Source: Candidatus Peregrinibacteria bacterium
Lineage (GTDB): Bacteria; Patescibacteriota; Gracilibacteria; Peribacterales; Peribacteraceae
NCBI GenBank assembly: GCA_016186175.1
Contig: JACPMB010000032.1
Span: 1 to 38,357, forward strand
DNA length: 38,357 nt
Direction: 5' to 3'
Under the pieces are notes generated by a model that saw only the letters and a program-made list of their open reading frames with translations, did not search any database and was not told the DNA's origin. How positions within the stretch are numbered: the first letter of the stretch is position 1; each line of letters opens with the position of its first letter. Of this stretch, positions 1-7,878 are shown one piece after another. The position numbers and the translations under genes were made by a program.

Positions 1-1502
1 AGTTCGACTGGTGCTGCGTACAGGCTGCGCACGAACTGCAGAAACACGGGTACGACGTAATCACCGTCAACAGCAATCCCGAAACGGTTAGCACCGATTA
101 CGACGAAAGCGACGCCCTATTCTTCGAGCAGCTGACCGAGGAACGCGTTCGCGACATCGCCGACATTGTCCGGCCAGATGGCATCGTGGTCTCGATGGGA
201 GGCCAGATACCAAACTCATTGGCGCCCAAGCTCGCCAGCGCGGGACTTCATATTCTTGGAACTGATTCCGCTGACATTGACCGGTCGGAAGATCGTCATA
301 AATTCAGCAGCCTCCTTGACACCCTCGGAATAGACCAGCCGTCATGGAAAGAATTCGCCGACATGACGTCGGCTCGCGCGTTTGCTGAGAGCGTCGGGTA
401 TCCGGTCATAGTGCGGCCAAGTTACGTCCTCTCCGGTGCGGCGATGGCGGTGGTGCACAGCAACGACGACCTGGAAGCCTATATCGAGCAGGCCGCCCTT
501 GTATCCAGAGATGCTCCGGTTGTAATATCTAAATTTGAGCAGGGAGCGAAGGAAATCGAATTTGACGGAGTAGCGCAGGCCGGCAAGGTGCTCCTGTACG
601 CCATTTCGGAGCACATAGAGAACGCCGGCGTGCATTCCGGGGACGCCACCATCGTTCTGCCTCCGCAAAGAGTGAACGTGGCGACTCTCCGGCAGATGAA
701 GGTCATAGCCAAGCAGATAGCCTCTGGCCTGAGGATCAGCGGGCCGTTCAACATCCAGGTACTGGCTGCGCACAATCACCTGAAAGTCATCGAGTGCAAT
801 TTGCGCGCAAGCCGCAGCTTTCCTTTTGCAAGCAAGGTCACAGGCGAGAACTTTGCGGCGCTCGCGACACAAGCGTTGCTAGGAGTCGCCTCGTCGGACA
901 GGCGATACCAGACGATTGACCTGGATCACGTGGCGGTAAAAGCGGCTCAGTTCAGCTTTAGCCGTCTGAAAGGAGCCGATCCGCGCCTGGGCGTGGAAAT
1001 GGCAAGCACAGGCGAGGTCGCTTGTTTCGGATGGAACGCCGAGCAGGCGCTTCTGCTGGCACTGATCGCCGTCGGGTTCAAGACGCCGAAAAAGAACATT
1101 TTGATCACCGTCGGTCGCCTGGAGGACAAGATTGAACTGCTGCATTCCATACAACAGCTGCATCGCAAGGGCTTCTCGTTCTTCGCGACGGAACGCACTC
1201 ACGCATTCCTTACGTCGCGCGACCTGCCGTCGGGACTGCTGCACAAGGTTTCCGAGCCCAGAAGCCCTAATATACGCGAGTACATTGAGCAGCGTCGCGT
1301 AGACCTGGTAATCAACATCCCAAAAAGCAGCGGAGCAGTGGAGCAGACGGACGGCTACTTTATTCGGCGTCTCGCCACCGATCATGGCATACCGCTGATC
1401 ACAAACGTGCAACTCGCCAAGCGCCTGGTGGAGGCGATGATGGCGGAAGAAGTGGCTTCGCTGCCAATTCTAAGCTGGCCGGGAGTGCTGGGAATGCGAT
1501 GA
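1..1502 (+). CDS. carB: carbamoyl-phosphate synthase large subunit, C-terminal half (5' truncated by window)
   Basis: Carbamoyl-phosphate synthase large chain makes carbamoyl phosphate from bicarbonate, ATP and glutamine-derived ammonia for pyrimidine and arginine synthesis. The frame is open from base 3 and lacks its N-terminal half, which lies outside the window. The visible part opens with FDWCCVQAAHEL and NPETVSTDYD, the hallmark at the start of the second (carbamate-phosphorylating) half of CarB. The second ATP-grasp domain follows (VIVRPSYVLSG, VIECNLRASRSFPF), then a C-terminal MGS-like allosteric domain ending in LITNVQLAKRLVEAMM. About 499 codons are visible, close to the roughly 510 residues from this point in E. 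coli CarB, so the C-terminus is complete. It stops with TGA, evidence that UGA is a stop codon here. greA follows 64 bases later with its own promoter. Confidence 0.96.
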   Translation, partial: FDWCCVQAAHELQKHGYDVITVNSNPETVSTDYDESDALFFEQLTEERVRDIADIVRPDGIVVSMGGQIPNSLAPKLASAGLHILGTDSADIDRSEDRHKFSSLLDTLGIDQPSWKEFADMTSARAFAESVGYPVIVRPSYVLSGAAMAVVHSNDDLEAYIEQAALVSRDAPVVISKFEQGAKEIEFDGVAQAGKVLLYAISEHIENAGVHSGDATIVLPPQRVNVATLRQMKVIAKQIASGLRISGPFNIQVLAAHNHLKVIECNLRASRSFPFASKVTGENFAALATQALLGVASSDRRYQTIDLDHVAVKAAQFSFSRLKGADPRLGVEMASTGEVACFGWNAEQALLLALIAVGFKTPKKNILITVGRLEDKIELLHSIQQLHRKGFSFFATERTHAFLTSRDLPSGLLHKVSEPRSPNIREYIEQRRVDLVINIPKSSGAVEQTDGYFIRRLATDHGIPLITNVQLAKRLVEAMMAEEVASLPILSWPGVLGMR

Positions 1503-1519
1503 AAAGCATGCACGTGGCA

Positions 1520-1547
1520 TTGCATACACTTGAAAAATGCGTACACT
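1520..1547 (+). promoter_or_regulatory. greA promoter
   Basis: A -35-like TTGCAT (1520-1525), a 16-base spacer and a -10 TACACT (1542-1547) precede the greA start at 1567 by 19 bases. This is one of the few genes here that may have a short leader (about 12 bases). Confidence 0.5.
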
Positions 1548-1566
1548 GAGCCGGTTCTCCAATGTT

Positions 1567-2115
1567 ATGGCTGATGATGACACGATCCTCAACGACGATG
1601 CCGATCTCGGCGATAACGGCTCGGGCCAGCCATCTGGCGACGATGACCAGACTCTCGTGACCAAGGAAGGCTTAAAGAAGCTCAAGGATGAACTTGAATA
1701 TCTCAAGACTGTGCGCAGGTCCGAGGTCGCCCAGCGCCTGCGCGAAGCGATTTCGTATGGAGATCTTTCCGAGAACTCCGAGTATGAAGAAGCAAAAAAC
1801 GAGCAAGCTTTCGTTGAGGGGCGCGTAATTGAGCTGGAACTGAAAATAAAGAACGCGAAGATCATCGCCGACAAAAAAGAATCCAGGCACAAGGAGGTCG
1901 AGATCGGCTGCACGGTGATGCTCAAAAACGTCACGGACGGAGACGAACCGGAGCGATACACCATCGTCGGTTCGACCGAAGCCGATCCGCTGGATCACAA
2001 AATCAGCAACGAATCTCCAATCGGAAAAGCCGTCCTCGGCAAACTTAAAGGCGACCGTGTTGAAATCCGCTCGCCATCCGGCGCCATAGAGTACGAGGTG
2101 GTATCGGTGGCGTGA
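1567..2115 (+). CDS. greA: transcription elongation factor GreA
   Basis: GreA enters the RNA polymerase secondary channel and stimulates cleavage of backtracked transcripts. The 182-residue protein has a roughly 30-residue acidic tail (DDDTILNDDADLGD) before the usual start of the family. The N-terminal coiled coil follows (TKEGLKKLKDELEYL), with GDLSENSEYEEAKNEQ carrying the conserved acidic tip. The C-terminal FKBP-like domain contains GSTEADP, SNESPIGKA and the ending GAIEYEVVSV. A longer frame starts at ATG 1537, but that codon lies upstream of the -10 box at 1542-1547, so I chose ATG 1567. The acidic N-terminal extension is unusual for GreA; I cannot tell whether it has a role. Confidence 0.93.
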   Translation: MADDDTILNDDADLGDNGSGQPSGDDDQTLVTKEGLKKLKDELEYLKTVRRSEVAQRLREAISYGDLSENSEYEEAKNEQAFVEGRVIELELKIKNAKIIADKKESRHKEVEIGCTVMLKNVTDGDEPERYTIVGSTEADPLDHKISNESPIGKAVLGKLKGDRVEIRSPSGAIEYEVVSVA

Positions 2116-2120
2116 GCGTG

Positions 2121-2126
2121 TATTAT
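2121..2126 (+). promoter_or_regulatory. -10 box, leaderless promoter
   Basis: TATTAT ends 6 bases before ATG 2133, putting the predicted transcription start on the start codon. It lies just after the greA stop. Confidence 0.6.
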
Positions 2127-2132
2127 TCCAGC

Positions 2133-2543
2133 ATGGCCGATCCCACGCCTTCTCCGCCGACTGGACAACAGGCGCAGAGCGGATTGCAAATTCCTGAAGA
2201 TCTATTAAAAAAACATCCCGATCTAATCGCGCTGATCAAGGGCAGCGAGAGCATGAACGACGAAGAGCGGCAGTACTGGATCAACATCCTGCCGATAATG
2301 ACTCCGGAACAGATACAGAATCTCCGCGATATTCTGGAAAACGAGCGAAAGCAGCTGGCCGCGATTGACGCGAAATACCAGACTGAAATCGAAAAGCTTG
2401 GCCAGGCTGAAGTCGTGCGACAGACTGAGGAAGAACGCACCAGGCGCAGACGCGAACGATCTGACAAAGAAGCCACGCATAAGAAGAATGAAGACAGGAC
2501 GGCTGATGACATTCTCAAGCAAATTGAGAAGGGTGGGCAGTAG
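2133..2543 (+). CDS. hypothetical charged coiled-coil protein
   Basis: A 136-residue protein I do not recognise. It has a short proline-rich N-terminus (MADPTPSPPTGQQAQ), a helical middle containing MNDEERQYWINILPIMTPEQ, and a long highly charged coiled-coil tail rich in E, R and K (EEERTRRRRERSDKEA) ending in DDILKQIEKGGQ. No signal peptide or membrane segment is visible. ATG 2133 is preferred over an in-frame upstream start at 2112, because the -10 TATTAT sits at 2121-2126. It follows greA by 17 bases and converges with holA. Similar small proteins built around an IL-P-MT-EQ-L motif occur in Patescibacteria as conserved hypotheticals (recollection, not checked). Function unknown. Confidence 0.75.
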   Translation: MADPTPSPPTGQQAQSGLQIPEDLLKKHPDLIALIKGSESMNDEERQYWINILPIMTPEQIQNLRDILENERKQLAAIDAKYQTEIEKLGQAEVVRQTEEERTRRRRERSDKEATHKKNEDRTADDILKQIEKGGQ

Positions 2544-2604
2544 ATCAGAGCGAAGTGCGAGAAGCGTTGGCACTAACCACAAGGCTGATTGTCGCAGCAA
2601 GCGA

Positions 2605-3585
2605 TCATTTCACCGCGCTCTGGGCATGGACAGCGCAGCATCGCATAATGAGCTCGTCCACAAGCGCCAGCAATTCCTGCGACGACTCCGCAGTCGCGCG
2701 AATGTCTCCGGTTTTCATTTCACAATCCGCAATCACCGCCCAATCTACAAGACCCTTTAATGCCAAAGTGGAAATTTTCTGCGCGAGAGGCAGAAGAGTT
2801 TTTACTGTCGAAACATTGACGTCGGCCGACAAGGCGATCTTTGCCGGATTCCGCTCGCCTTCGGATAAACATAACGAAACGCCGACAAGGCACCGAACCA
2901 TCCAGAGCAGAATTTTCCACAGAGAATATGGGTCCTCCCCGGAACGCAAAAGAATGTTCGCATAATTAAGCGACGACTGCAGATCGCCATGCGAGAGGAG
3001 CGTCATAAGCTGCCAAATTTCCTGGTCTCCGGATGGCACAGCAAGAAGTTCTACGTGCTCCGCTGTAATTGCTCGCCCAGCCCCAAGCGCAAGTTTGCGA
3101 AGTTCCTGCGACAGCATGTCCTGTTCCGGCCCGACTATCAGAAGCAGGCGCTTTATGGCCGGCATATCAATGCAAGATCCGCACTCGCGCGCGAAAGAAG
3201 ACACCCATTCCCGCAATTGCCTTTCGGTGAGCGGCGAAAACTGCTTTACAGTCGCAATTGCGAGCAGTTCTTTCAGTCCGCCGAGCCGTTTATCCGGTGC
3301 AGGATCGGCGAAGAGCAGCACGCATGCCGGATGAACGGCTTCGAGCACGCGGCGCATGTCTTCCTTCGCTAATTTAGGTACACCGACGATCACAATAAGC
3401 CGATTCGATGCAATGAATGGAGCTGCGCTCACCCCATCAAGCATGGTTTGCAGCGAAACATCAGATCCGTCAAGAGACAGAAGATTCTCCTGCCCGTGCT
3501 TGATGGCAAATTCTTGTATCCATCGCAGTTTTTCGCGGCGCAGTGCGAATTGATTGAGACCGGTGAACAGGAAGATATTATGCAT
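2605..3585 (-). CDS. holA: DNA polymerase III delta subunit (clamp loader)
   Basis: HolA is the clamp-loader subunit that opens the beta sliding clamp. The 326-residue protein has the family layout: an N-terminal AAA+-like domain without a real P-loop (MHNIFLFTGLNQFALRREK, where active ATPases have GxxGxGK), then SNRLIVIVGVP and ACVLLFADPAPDKR. The helical domains follow, with QFSPLTERQLREWV, LSQELRKLAL and the C-terminal collar region with DPYSLWKILLWMVR. The longer frame from 3615 is rejected: MHNIFLF is the natural HolA start and the -10 box lies at 3604-3612. It converges on the coiled-coil gene with about 60 bases between them and no obvious terminator. Confidence 0.9.
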   Translation of the reverse strand: MHNIFLFTGLNQFALRREKLRWIQEFAIKHGQENLLSLDGSDVSLQTMLDGVSAAPFIASNRLIVIVGVPKLAKEDMRRVLEAVHPACVLLFADPAPDKRLGGLKELLAIATVKQFSPLTERQLREWVSSFARECGSCIDMPAIKRLLLIVGPEQDMLSQELRKLALGAGRAITAEHVELLAVPSGDQEIWQLMTLLSHGDLQSSLNYANILLRSGEDPYSLWKILLWMVRCLVGVSLCLSEGERNPAKIALSADVNVSTVKTLLPLAQKISTLALKGLVDWAVIADCEMKTGDIRATAESSQELLALVDELIMRCCAVHAQSAVK

Positions 3586-3603
3586 TGATAGCGCAAATCC
3601 GGC

Positions 3604-3612
3604 AGTATAATA
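3604..3612 (-). promoter_or_regulatory. holA -10 region
   Basis: On the minus strand TATTATACT offers overlapping -10 hexamers (TATTAT, TATACT). The second ends 18 bases before the ATG at 3585, implying a leader of about 11 bases. Confidence 0.45.
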
Positions 3613-3681
3613 CATGCATATACAACAATATCTCTAAATGCAGTCAAATCCGCGTTAATTGAAAGATAAAGCCAATCAAGC

Positions 3682-3687
3682 TATAAT
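3682..3687 (+). promoter_or_regulatory. -10 box of the exported-protein cassette
   Basis: A consensus TATAAT ends 10 bases before ATG 3698, giving a leader of at most about 4 bases. It probably drives the dockerin gene and the genes packed behind it. Confidence 0.65.
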
Positions 3688-3697
3688 GAACGGATTT

Positions 3698-4048
3698 ATG
3701 AAATCATTACGCACATTCTTTACAAGACACACATTGCGCACATTGGCGCTCGGTGTGTTCTGCGCTGCCGGCGCCTTTGCCGTCGGCATCGAAACTGCCG
3801 GAGATGTGCATCCGTTCGCAAAGAGCGAAGCTGCTATCCAGGAAGTCGTGAGCGGATTCGGCCACGTGCAAGGCGATGTCGATGGCAACGGCGCGCTGGA
3901 TGCCGCCGACGCATACATCGTCTTCCGGGCAATAGAGGCACTAAACACGCCGTCGGAGGTTGAAATTCTTCGCGGAGACATGGATGACGACGGACGGCTG
4001 ACCAGTGACGATCTAAACAGCATTCTAAGGCTTCTATCACTTCAATAA
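3698..4048 (+). CDS. exported minimal dockerin-like protein
   Basis: A 116-residue protein made of a signal peptide (MKSLRTFFTRHTLRTLALGV, hydrophobic to about residue 30), a short spacer and one dockerin type I-like module. The module has two Ca-binding F-hand loops: DVDGNGALDAAD and DMDDDGRLTSDD, each with acidic or Asn residues at positions 1, 3, 5 and 12, each followed by a hydrophobic helix (AYIVFRAIEAL, LNSILRLLSL). Dockerins bind cohesins in cellulosomes and other extracellular assemblies. Here the module is not attached to any enzyme. The next gene, 7 bases downstream, encodes a cohesin-like protein, so the two may be partners (inference). ATG 3698 is chosen because TATAAT lies just upstream; an in-frame extension to 3659 would span the promoter. 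Confidence 0.8.
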   Translation: MKSLRTFFTRHTLRTLALGVFCAAGAFAVGIETAGDVHPFAKSEAAIQEVVSGFGHVQGDVDGNGALDAADAYIVFRAIEALNTPSEVEILRGDMDDDGRLTSDDLNSILRLLSLQ

Positions 4049-4055
4049 AGCGACC

Positions 4056-5324
4056 ATGCGCACCCGTGCCCAGAGACGGCATCTCTCCGCCCTGGCGATT
4101 ATTTTCATGCTTTCGTTTGTCTGGCCCATCCAGATTTACGCGCAATCCGATGTGCCAGCGCTCGTCTTCAGGCCGCATTGCGAGAAAACAGATCAGACTT
4201 TATGTTCTTCGTTTGACGTCGAAGATCCATCAACGCTGCGGACTGCGCCGCTTGCACCAGGAGATTCGCTTGATCTCGATATAGCGCTGGTTAACCCAAC
4301 GCGGGAGAAAATCGGAAAACTACGAATATGGATATCGTACGATTCCGAACTGCTTGAAGGAACAGTGCTGTCAATTTCCAATGCCTTCCCCGCCGTCGTG
4401 CCGGGGCAGTCGGATTTTTCTCCGCTCTCCGGATACGCGAAGATCGCCGCCAGCGCAAACGCCGGAAACGAACCGTCGGACGCCATCGTGCCGGTGGCGC
4501 GCGTGGTGTTCATCGTGAAAAACGGATCGAACGCATCGTCCACGCCGCTCAGCTTTTATGACCAGCGCGCCGGCACTGAGGGCCACACTTTCGTCACCAC
4601 GGCGATTGCCGCAGAACAGAACCTCCTTTCTACGCCGCTCGGAACTCTCATGGTGCAATTTGCGTCGTCATTTGAGACTAAGAGCGCATCCTCCGCTTAC
4701 GACAGCTCAACAATCTCTTCTTCCAATGCATCATCGGCTCATTCTTCGTCTAAATCCTCAGCAATGCCTCCAGCCGACTCCGCCGCAGATTCGACGACGT
4801 TCGGAATCGTCCAAATGCAGAACATCCGCGTCAGCACCAAAGACGACATTCTTTACGTAACATGGGACGCGCTCAGTCACCCGAAATTACAAGGCTACAA
4901 CGTTTACTATGGGACGCTGCGCGGCCGGTATTTGAATCGCCGCGGCGTTTCCGTCGCCTCGCGCGGCGCCGTAATCAGGGACCTTCCTAAGGACAAGACT
5001 TATTATGTGGCGGTGCGCGGAGTAAGTGACGAGAATCAGGAGACTGCCTTCAGCCCCGAGGAATCTGTTGAAATCGGCAATCCGCAAACTTCGTCTGCGC
5101 CTATAACGGGCTCGCTCGATTTGATCGCAGAAGTCTCGCCGGGAGCAAGCGCTCCGCAAAATCCAGTCGGCCGTATGCAAGAGAATCCCGAAAAAACACC
5201 GGAGGTGCCGGGTAAGTCCGGCGCGCCGTCCGGTTTGACTCTTCTGCTTTTGGGTTCCGCGGCAATCGGCGCGCTTTTCGCATGCAGGCGCCAGGTGACC
5301 GCCGCCAGAAAACTTCAAACATGA
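4056..5324 (+). CDS. membrane-anchored cohesin-like / fibronectin type III protein
   Basis: A 422-residue surface protein. It begins with a signal peptide (about residues 1-30, ending near IYAQSDVP). Residues about 36-200 look like a cohesin beta-sandwich: LAPGDSLDLDIALVNPTREKIGKLRIWISYDSELLE, then a closing strand after FIVKN. A Ser-rich linker follows (about 210-245), then a fibronectin type III domain (about 250-340) with LYVTWDALSHPKLQGYNVYYG and YYVAVRGVSDENQE. A C-terminal membrane helix (GLTLLLLGSAAIGALFACRR) with a basic tail anchors it. The start is 7 bases after the dockerin stop, and the stop overlaps the next start as ATGA, so this is one operon. The cohesin call rests on fold-level motifs; another CBM-like sandwich is possible. 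Confidence 0.72.
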   Translation: MRTRAQRRHLSALAIIFMLSFVWPIQIYAQSDVPALVFRPHCEKTDQTLCSSFDVEDPSTLRTAPLAPGDSLDLDIALVNPTREKIGKLRIWISYDSELLEGTVLSISNAFPAVVPGQSDFSPLSGYAKIAASANAGNEPSDAIVPVARVVFIVKNGSNASSTPLSFYDQRAGTEGHTFVTTAIAAEQNLLSTPLGTLMVQFASSFETKSASSAYDSSTISSSNASSAHSSSKSSAMPPADSAADSTTFGIVQMQNIRVSTKDDILYVTWDALSHPKLQGYNVYYGTLRGRYLNRRGVSVASRGAVIRDLPKDKTYYVAVRGVSDENQETAFSPEESVEIGNPQTSSAPITGSLDLIAEVSPGASAPQNPVGRMQENPEKTPEVPGKSGAPSGLTLLLLGSAAIGALFACRRQVTAARKLQT

Positions 5325-6304
5325 CCGACATGCATCCTCACTGGCAATCCACAAGCGACGACGATCAATCGCCGCAATTTGCCTCCGGCGGGCGCTTGAA
5401 GGCAGAAACATGCCCTGCTTCGCAGGAGCGCAGAGGGTCCCGCATCTCCATTAAACCGGCGTCTCGGCTTCCGGCAGCCATCGTGGGAATATCTATATTC
5501 ACAGTCGTCAGCATAACCGTCGCCGGCGGATGGCAGGCGCTAACCGCGCAAATAGGAAACCAGGGCGGCGGCGCGTCTTCGTCTTCCGAGTCCGTCCAAG
5601 ACCTTCATCCAATCGAGATTCACATCGGCTCAGCCGGCTTTCAGCCGACGATCGTAACGGTCAAGCCAGGACAGCAGATTATATGGATCAACGATCAATT
5701 CATCCCTCACATCATAACGTCGCAGACTCTGCGGGACGGCAGCGGAGCCTATTTGAACACTCCTGCCATCTTCCCGGGGGACACGGCAACGTTCACGGTC
5801 GGATCGCGCGAACCTGACCGCCAGCACGACATTGCTTCTACAACCGATCAGACGCTTCTAGGCGCTGTAATAGTAAAAGCTTCCGGAGCTGTTAATTCGT
5901 CGTCATCGTCGTCGCGATCGCGCAGAGCGCCTTTTGGCAACACAGACGGCGTCAATCTTCCGTCGGGAGAAGGGCGCGCCGGAAAAAAGACGTCTGCGGC
6001 TTCCAAGCCGTCCAGACTCTCCAAAATCTCGTCGTCCGCGGCCCAGTCCGCAATTTTTCAGGAACATCCGGTGGCGCCGATGGATGACGATTCCGAAAAA
6101 AAAGACGGCTCGCCGGCTACTCTGGACGTATTCGCGCCGCATGACGCGCCATACTCGAACATTGTGTCACAAGACGTTAGTGCGCCGGAAACTCCGGCGA
6201 CCATGGAACAGCCCAATACCGGCCCCGGACTCTGGGCAGTGTGCTTTATGAGCATCGCAGTGATGTGGGGAGCAACCCGCAAATATTTTCGGCAGACGTC
6301 GTGA
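5321..6304 (+). CDS. membrane-anchored cupredoxin-like protein with NTGPG C-terminal tail
   Basis: A 327-residue protein. A cytoplasmic N-terminal stretch of about 45 residues precedes a membrane helix (AAIVGISIFTVVSITVAGG). Residues about 95-190 form a plastocyanin-like cupredoxin domain: GFQPTIVTVKPGQQIIWIND, then FIPHIIT with the first copper-ligand His. The usual Cys and Met ligands are not evident near REPDRQHDIAS...LLGAVIV, so the copper site is probably degenerate. A long Ser/Arg/Pro-rich stalk follows, then QPNTGPGLW, a hydrophobic helix and a KYFRQTS tail. That arrangement resembles a sortase-type sorting signal, although the motif is not LPXTG. The start ATG 5321 overlaps the previous stop (ATGA), indicating translational coupling; the in-frame ATG at 5282 would overlap the upstream gene by 43 bases. 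Confidence 0.68.
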   Translation: MTDMHPHWQSTSDDDQSPQFASGGRLKAETCPASQERRGSRISIKPASRLPAAIVGISIFTVVSITVAGGWQALTAQIGNQGGGASSSSESVQDLHPIEIHIGSAGFQPTIVTVKPGQQIIWINDQFIPHIITSQTLRDGSGAYLNTPAIFPGDTATFTVGSREPDRQHDIASTTDQTLLGAVIVKASGAVNSSSSSSRSRRAPFGNTDGVNLPSGEGRAGKKTSAASKPSRLSKISSSAAQSAIFQEHPVAPMDDDSEKKDGSPATLDVFAPHDAPYSNIVSQDVSAPETPATMEQPNTGPGLWAVCFMSIAVMWGATRKYFRQTS

Positions 6305-6357
6305 TGAGCAACAAATGTCGCTGACCGTCCATCATTGACCATCCGCACACAGCGCAG

Positions 6358-6363
6358 TAGAGT
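6358..6363 (+). promoter_or_regulatory. -10-like box before the Hcp-family gene
   Basis: TAGAGT ends 7 bases before GTG 6371, matching the spacing seen throughout the window. It supports GTG 6371 over TTG 6335. Confidence 0.4.
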
Positions 6364-6370
6364 CCACTAT

Positions 6371-6940
6371 GTGCCGCGTATCCGCAGTTTGATGTCCGCC
6401 GCGATCCTGCTATCCATGCTGATGGTAGTTTTTCTGGCGTCTGTCGCGGGAGAGCATTCTTGGACCCCGGCTTCCGCGCAGACTGCTCCAAAAACCGCGC
6501 CGGGAGACCATTTTTTTCTCAGCGTGGACGGCGTCGCGGGAGAGGCAACGGAAACAGGCCACTCGGGCGATCTGGCGGTGCGCTCGTTCGCGTGGGGCGA
6601 GTCCAGGACGACGGATAGTTCCTCCAGAGTGCAAACCAGGGATTTCCAGATAACGATGGCGCTCGACAAGTCCTCTCCTCTCCTCATGCGCAAGGCCGCC
6701 GTGAGGGAAAGAATCGCTAAAGCGACGCTCGTGGCCCGCAATCCGCTCAGACAGGATTACCTCAGGTGGACGCTGACCGACGTAATACTCACGTCCTTTC
6801 AGGTGGACGGCACGGCCGGGCAGGGCAAGCCGGTCGTCACCTTCGCTATGAACATCGGCAAAATGGACGTCGAGTACCGGCCGCAACTATACAACGGCGG
6901 ACTCGGGCCGGCGGTTAAAGCAGGATGGGAGGCAAGGTGA
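6371..6940 (+). CDS. exported Hcp1-family (T6SS tube-like) protein
   Basis: About 189 residues from GTG 6371 (ATG 6392 and TTG 6335 are alternatives). A signal peptide or membrane anchor (SLMSAAILLSMLMVVFLASV, ending near ASAQTAP) precedes one Hcp domain: FFLSVDGVAGEATETGHSGD, VRSFAWGES, TRDFQITMALDKSSPLLM, then LRWTLTDVILTSFQ and a final strand MDVEYRP. This matches the Hcp1/PF05638 pattern (F-L-x-I-D-G-I-x-G-E-S, DkxSP-L). Classical Hcp is a leaderless cytoplasmic protein that forms the type VI secretion tube; a Sec-type signal is atypical, and no other T6SS gene is in view. It closes the exported cassette behind the cohesin-like and cupredoxin-like genes. A structural or adhesive surface role is inference. 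Confidence 0.75.
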   Translation: MPRIRSLMSAAILLSMLMVVFLASVAGEHSWTPASAQTAPKTAPGDHFFLSVDGVAGEATETGHSGDLAVRSFAWGESRTTDSSSRVQTRDFQITMALDKSSPLLMRKAAVRERIAKATLVARNPLRQDYLRWTLTDVILTSFQVDGTAGQGKPVVTFAMNIGKMDVEYRPQLYNGGLGPAVKAGWEAR

Positions 6941-7041
6941 TCTTCTGCTGATTTAACCAAGATACTTACATTCCACTCCAGAATTGCAATAGAAGGTAAT
7001 ACCGCTAAAATCTCTTACTACTTCACATTCCCACCTGACAG

Positions 7042-7878
7042 ATGAATAAAGGTATTCCCGAAGCAGACAGCAAGCTATTGGAAGAAAAATATTCACAGAG
7101 TCCCGCGAAAATTGCGGACATGGACCCTCGCAAGTTTGTGGACAACATTGCATGGCGGCTCTACACCGAATGGTGCTGTGACCCCGCGAATGCTGCGGAG
7201 TCATACCGGAGTTATGACGGACAAGCCTATCGCCAATGGGTTGAACAGGAAACACACTATGCCATGCAAAGGAGAAGGAATGAACATCCTCAGGGAGGCG
7301 ACGTGCATCAGCAGGTACGAACGAAAATCGTGGAAGCTGTCGTTAGCAGAGCGATTGAATTGTTCAGCGATTGGGAAGGTCATACATATCCCAAGAACAA
7401 AGAAGACAAGCGAAACCTCAGGGCATCGCTACAGCCGTATATAGACCAACGCCACGAAGTGACTCAAAAACCCGATGGCGAAATGGAGGTCGTGTTTTCA
7501 GATTCAGAAACCGTTATGGTTGCGCGTGGAACAACTGACAGGCCACTGCCAGAGTTGGTAGTCAAAAATCCTCGCAGAGCGGCAGAGTTGGTATTTGCTT
7601 CATTCGAACGGGCGGCAGATTTTCAACGGCAGCTAGCAACATCCGTGGAGGCGGTCCCGATGCCAGACATGCCAGAAAACTCACGAAGCGTCACAGTGAA
7701 CGTACCCGAGAACATGGATGCCCGAGCAATCATGGCTCATATAATGATGACGGCTGGTTGCATCGTCACTCGTTCAGGAAATCAAGTGTCCGCCGCCGTC
7801 GATAAGAACTCGTTCCCTATGTTTTGGAAGGCACTCACGCAAGTAGGTCTGTCAAAGGAACACATTTGCTTCAACTGA
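7042..7878 (+). CDS. hypothetical protein, unrecognised
   Basis: A 278-residue soluble protein without a signal peptide or membrane segment. I recognise no family. The N-terminal half is helical and charged (KFVDNIAWRLYTEWCC, QVRTKIVEAVVSRAIELF, KRNLRASLQPYIDQR). The C-terminal part has a possible small alpha/beta domain (RSVTVNVPENMDARAIMAHIMMTAG, CIVTRSGNQVSAAVD). Its DNA is visibly more AT-rich and less biased toward GC-ending codons than the neighbouring cassette, which could mean acquisition by transfer or a fast-evolving accessory gene. A TAAAAT lies about 32 bases upstream of the ATG, too far for the leaderless pattern. It is followed by a gene-poor stretch and tRNA-Tyr, a common neighbourhood for acquired DNA. 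Confidence 0.7.
   Translation: MNKGIPEADSKLLEEKYSQSPAKIADMDPRKFVDNIAWRLYTEWCCDPANAAESYRSYDGQAYRQWVEQETHYAMQRRRNEHPQGGDVHQQVRTKIVEAVVSRAIELFSDWEGHTYPKNKEDKRNLRASLQPYIDQRHEVTQKPDGEMEVVFSDSETVMVARGTTDRPLPELVVKNPRRAAELVFASFERAADFQRQLATSVEAVPMPDMPENSRSVTVNVPENMDARAIMAHIMMTAGCIVTRSGNQVSAAVDKNSFPMFWKALTQVGLSKEHICFN

Noticed and set aside
6371-6940. A type VI secretion system.
   Set aside because: Only one Hcp-like domain is present, with a signal peptide; no TssB/C, VgrG, ClpV or baseplate genes are seen.
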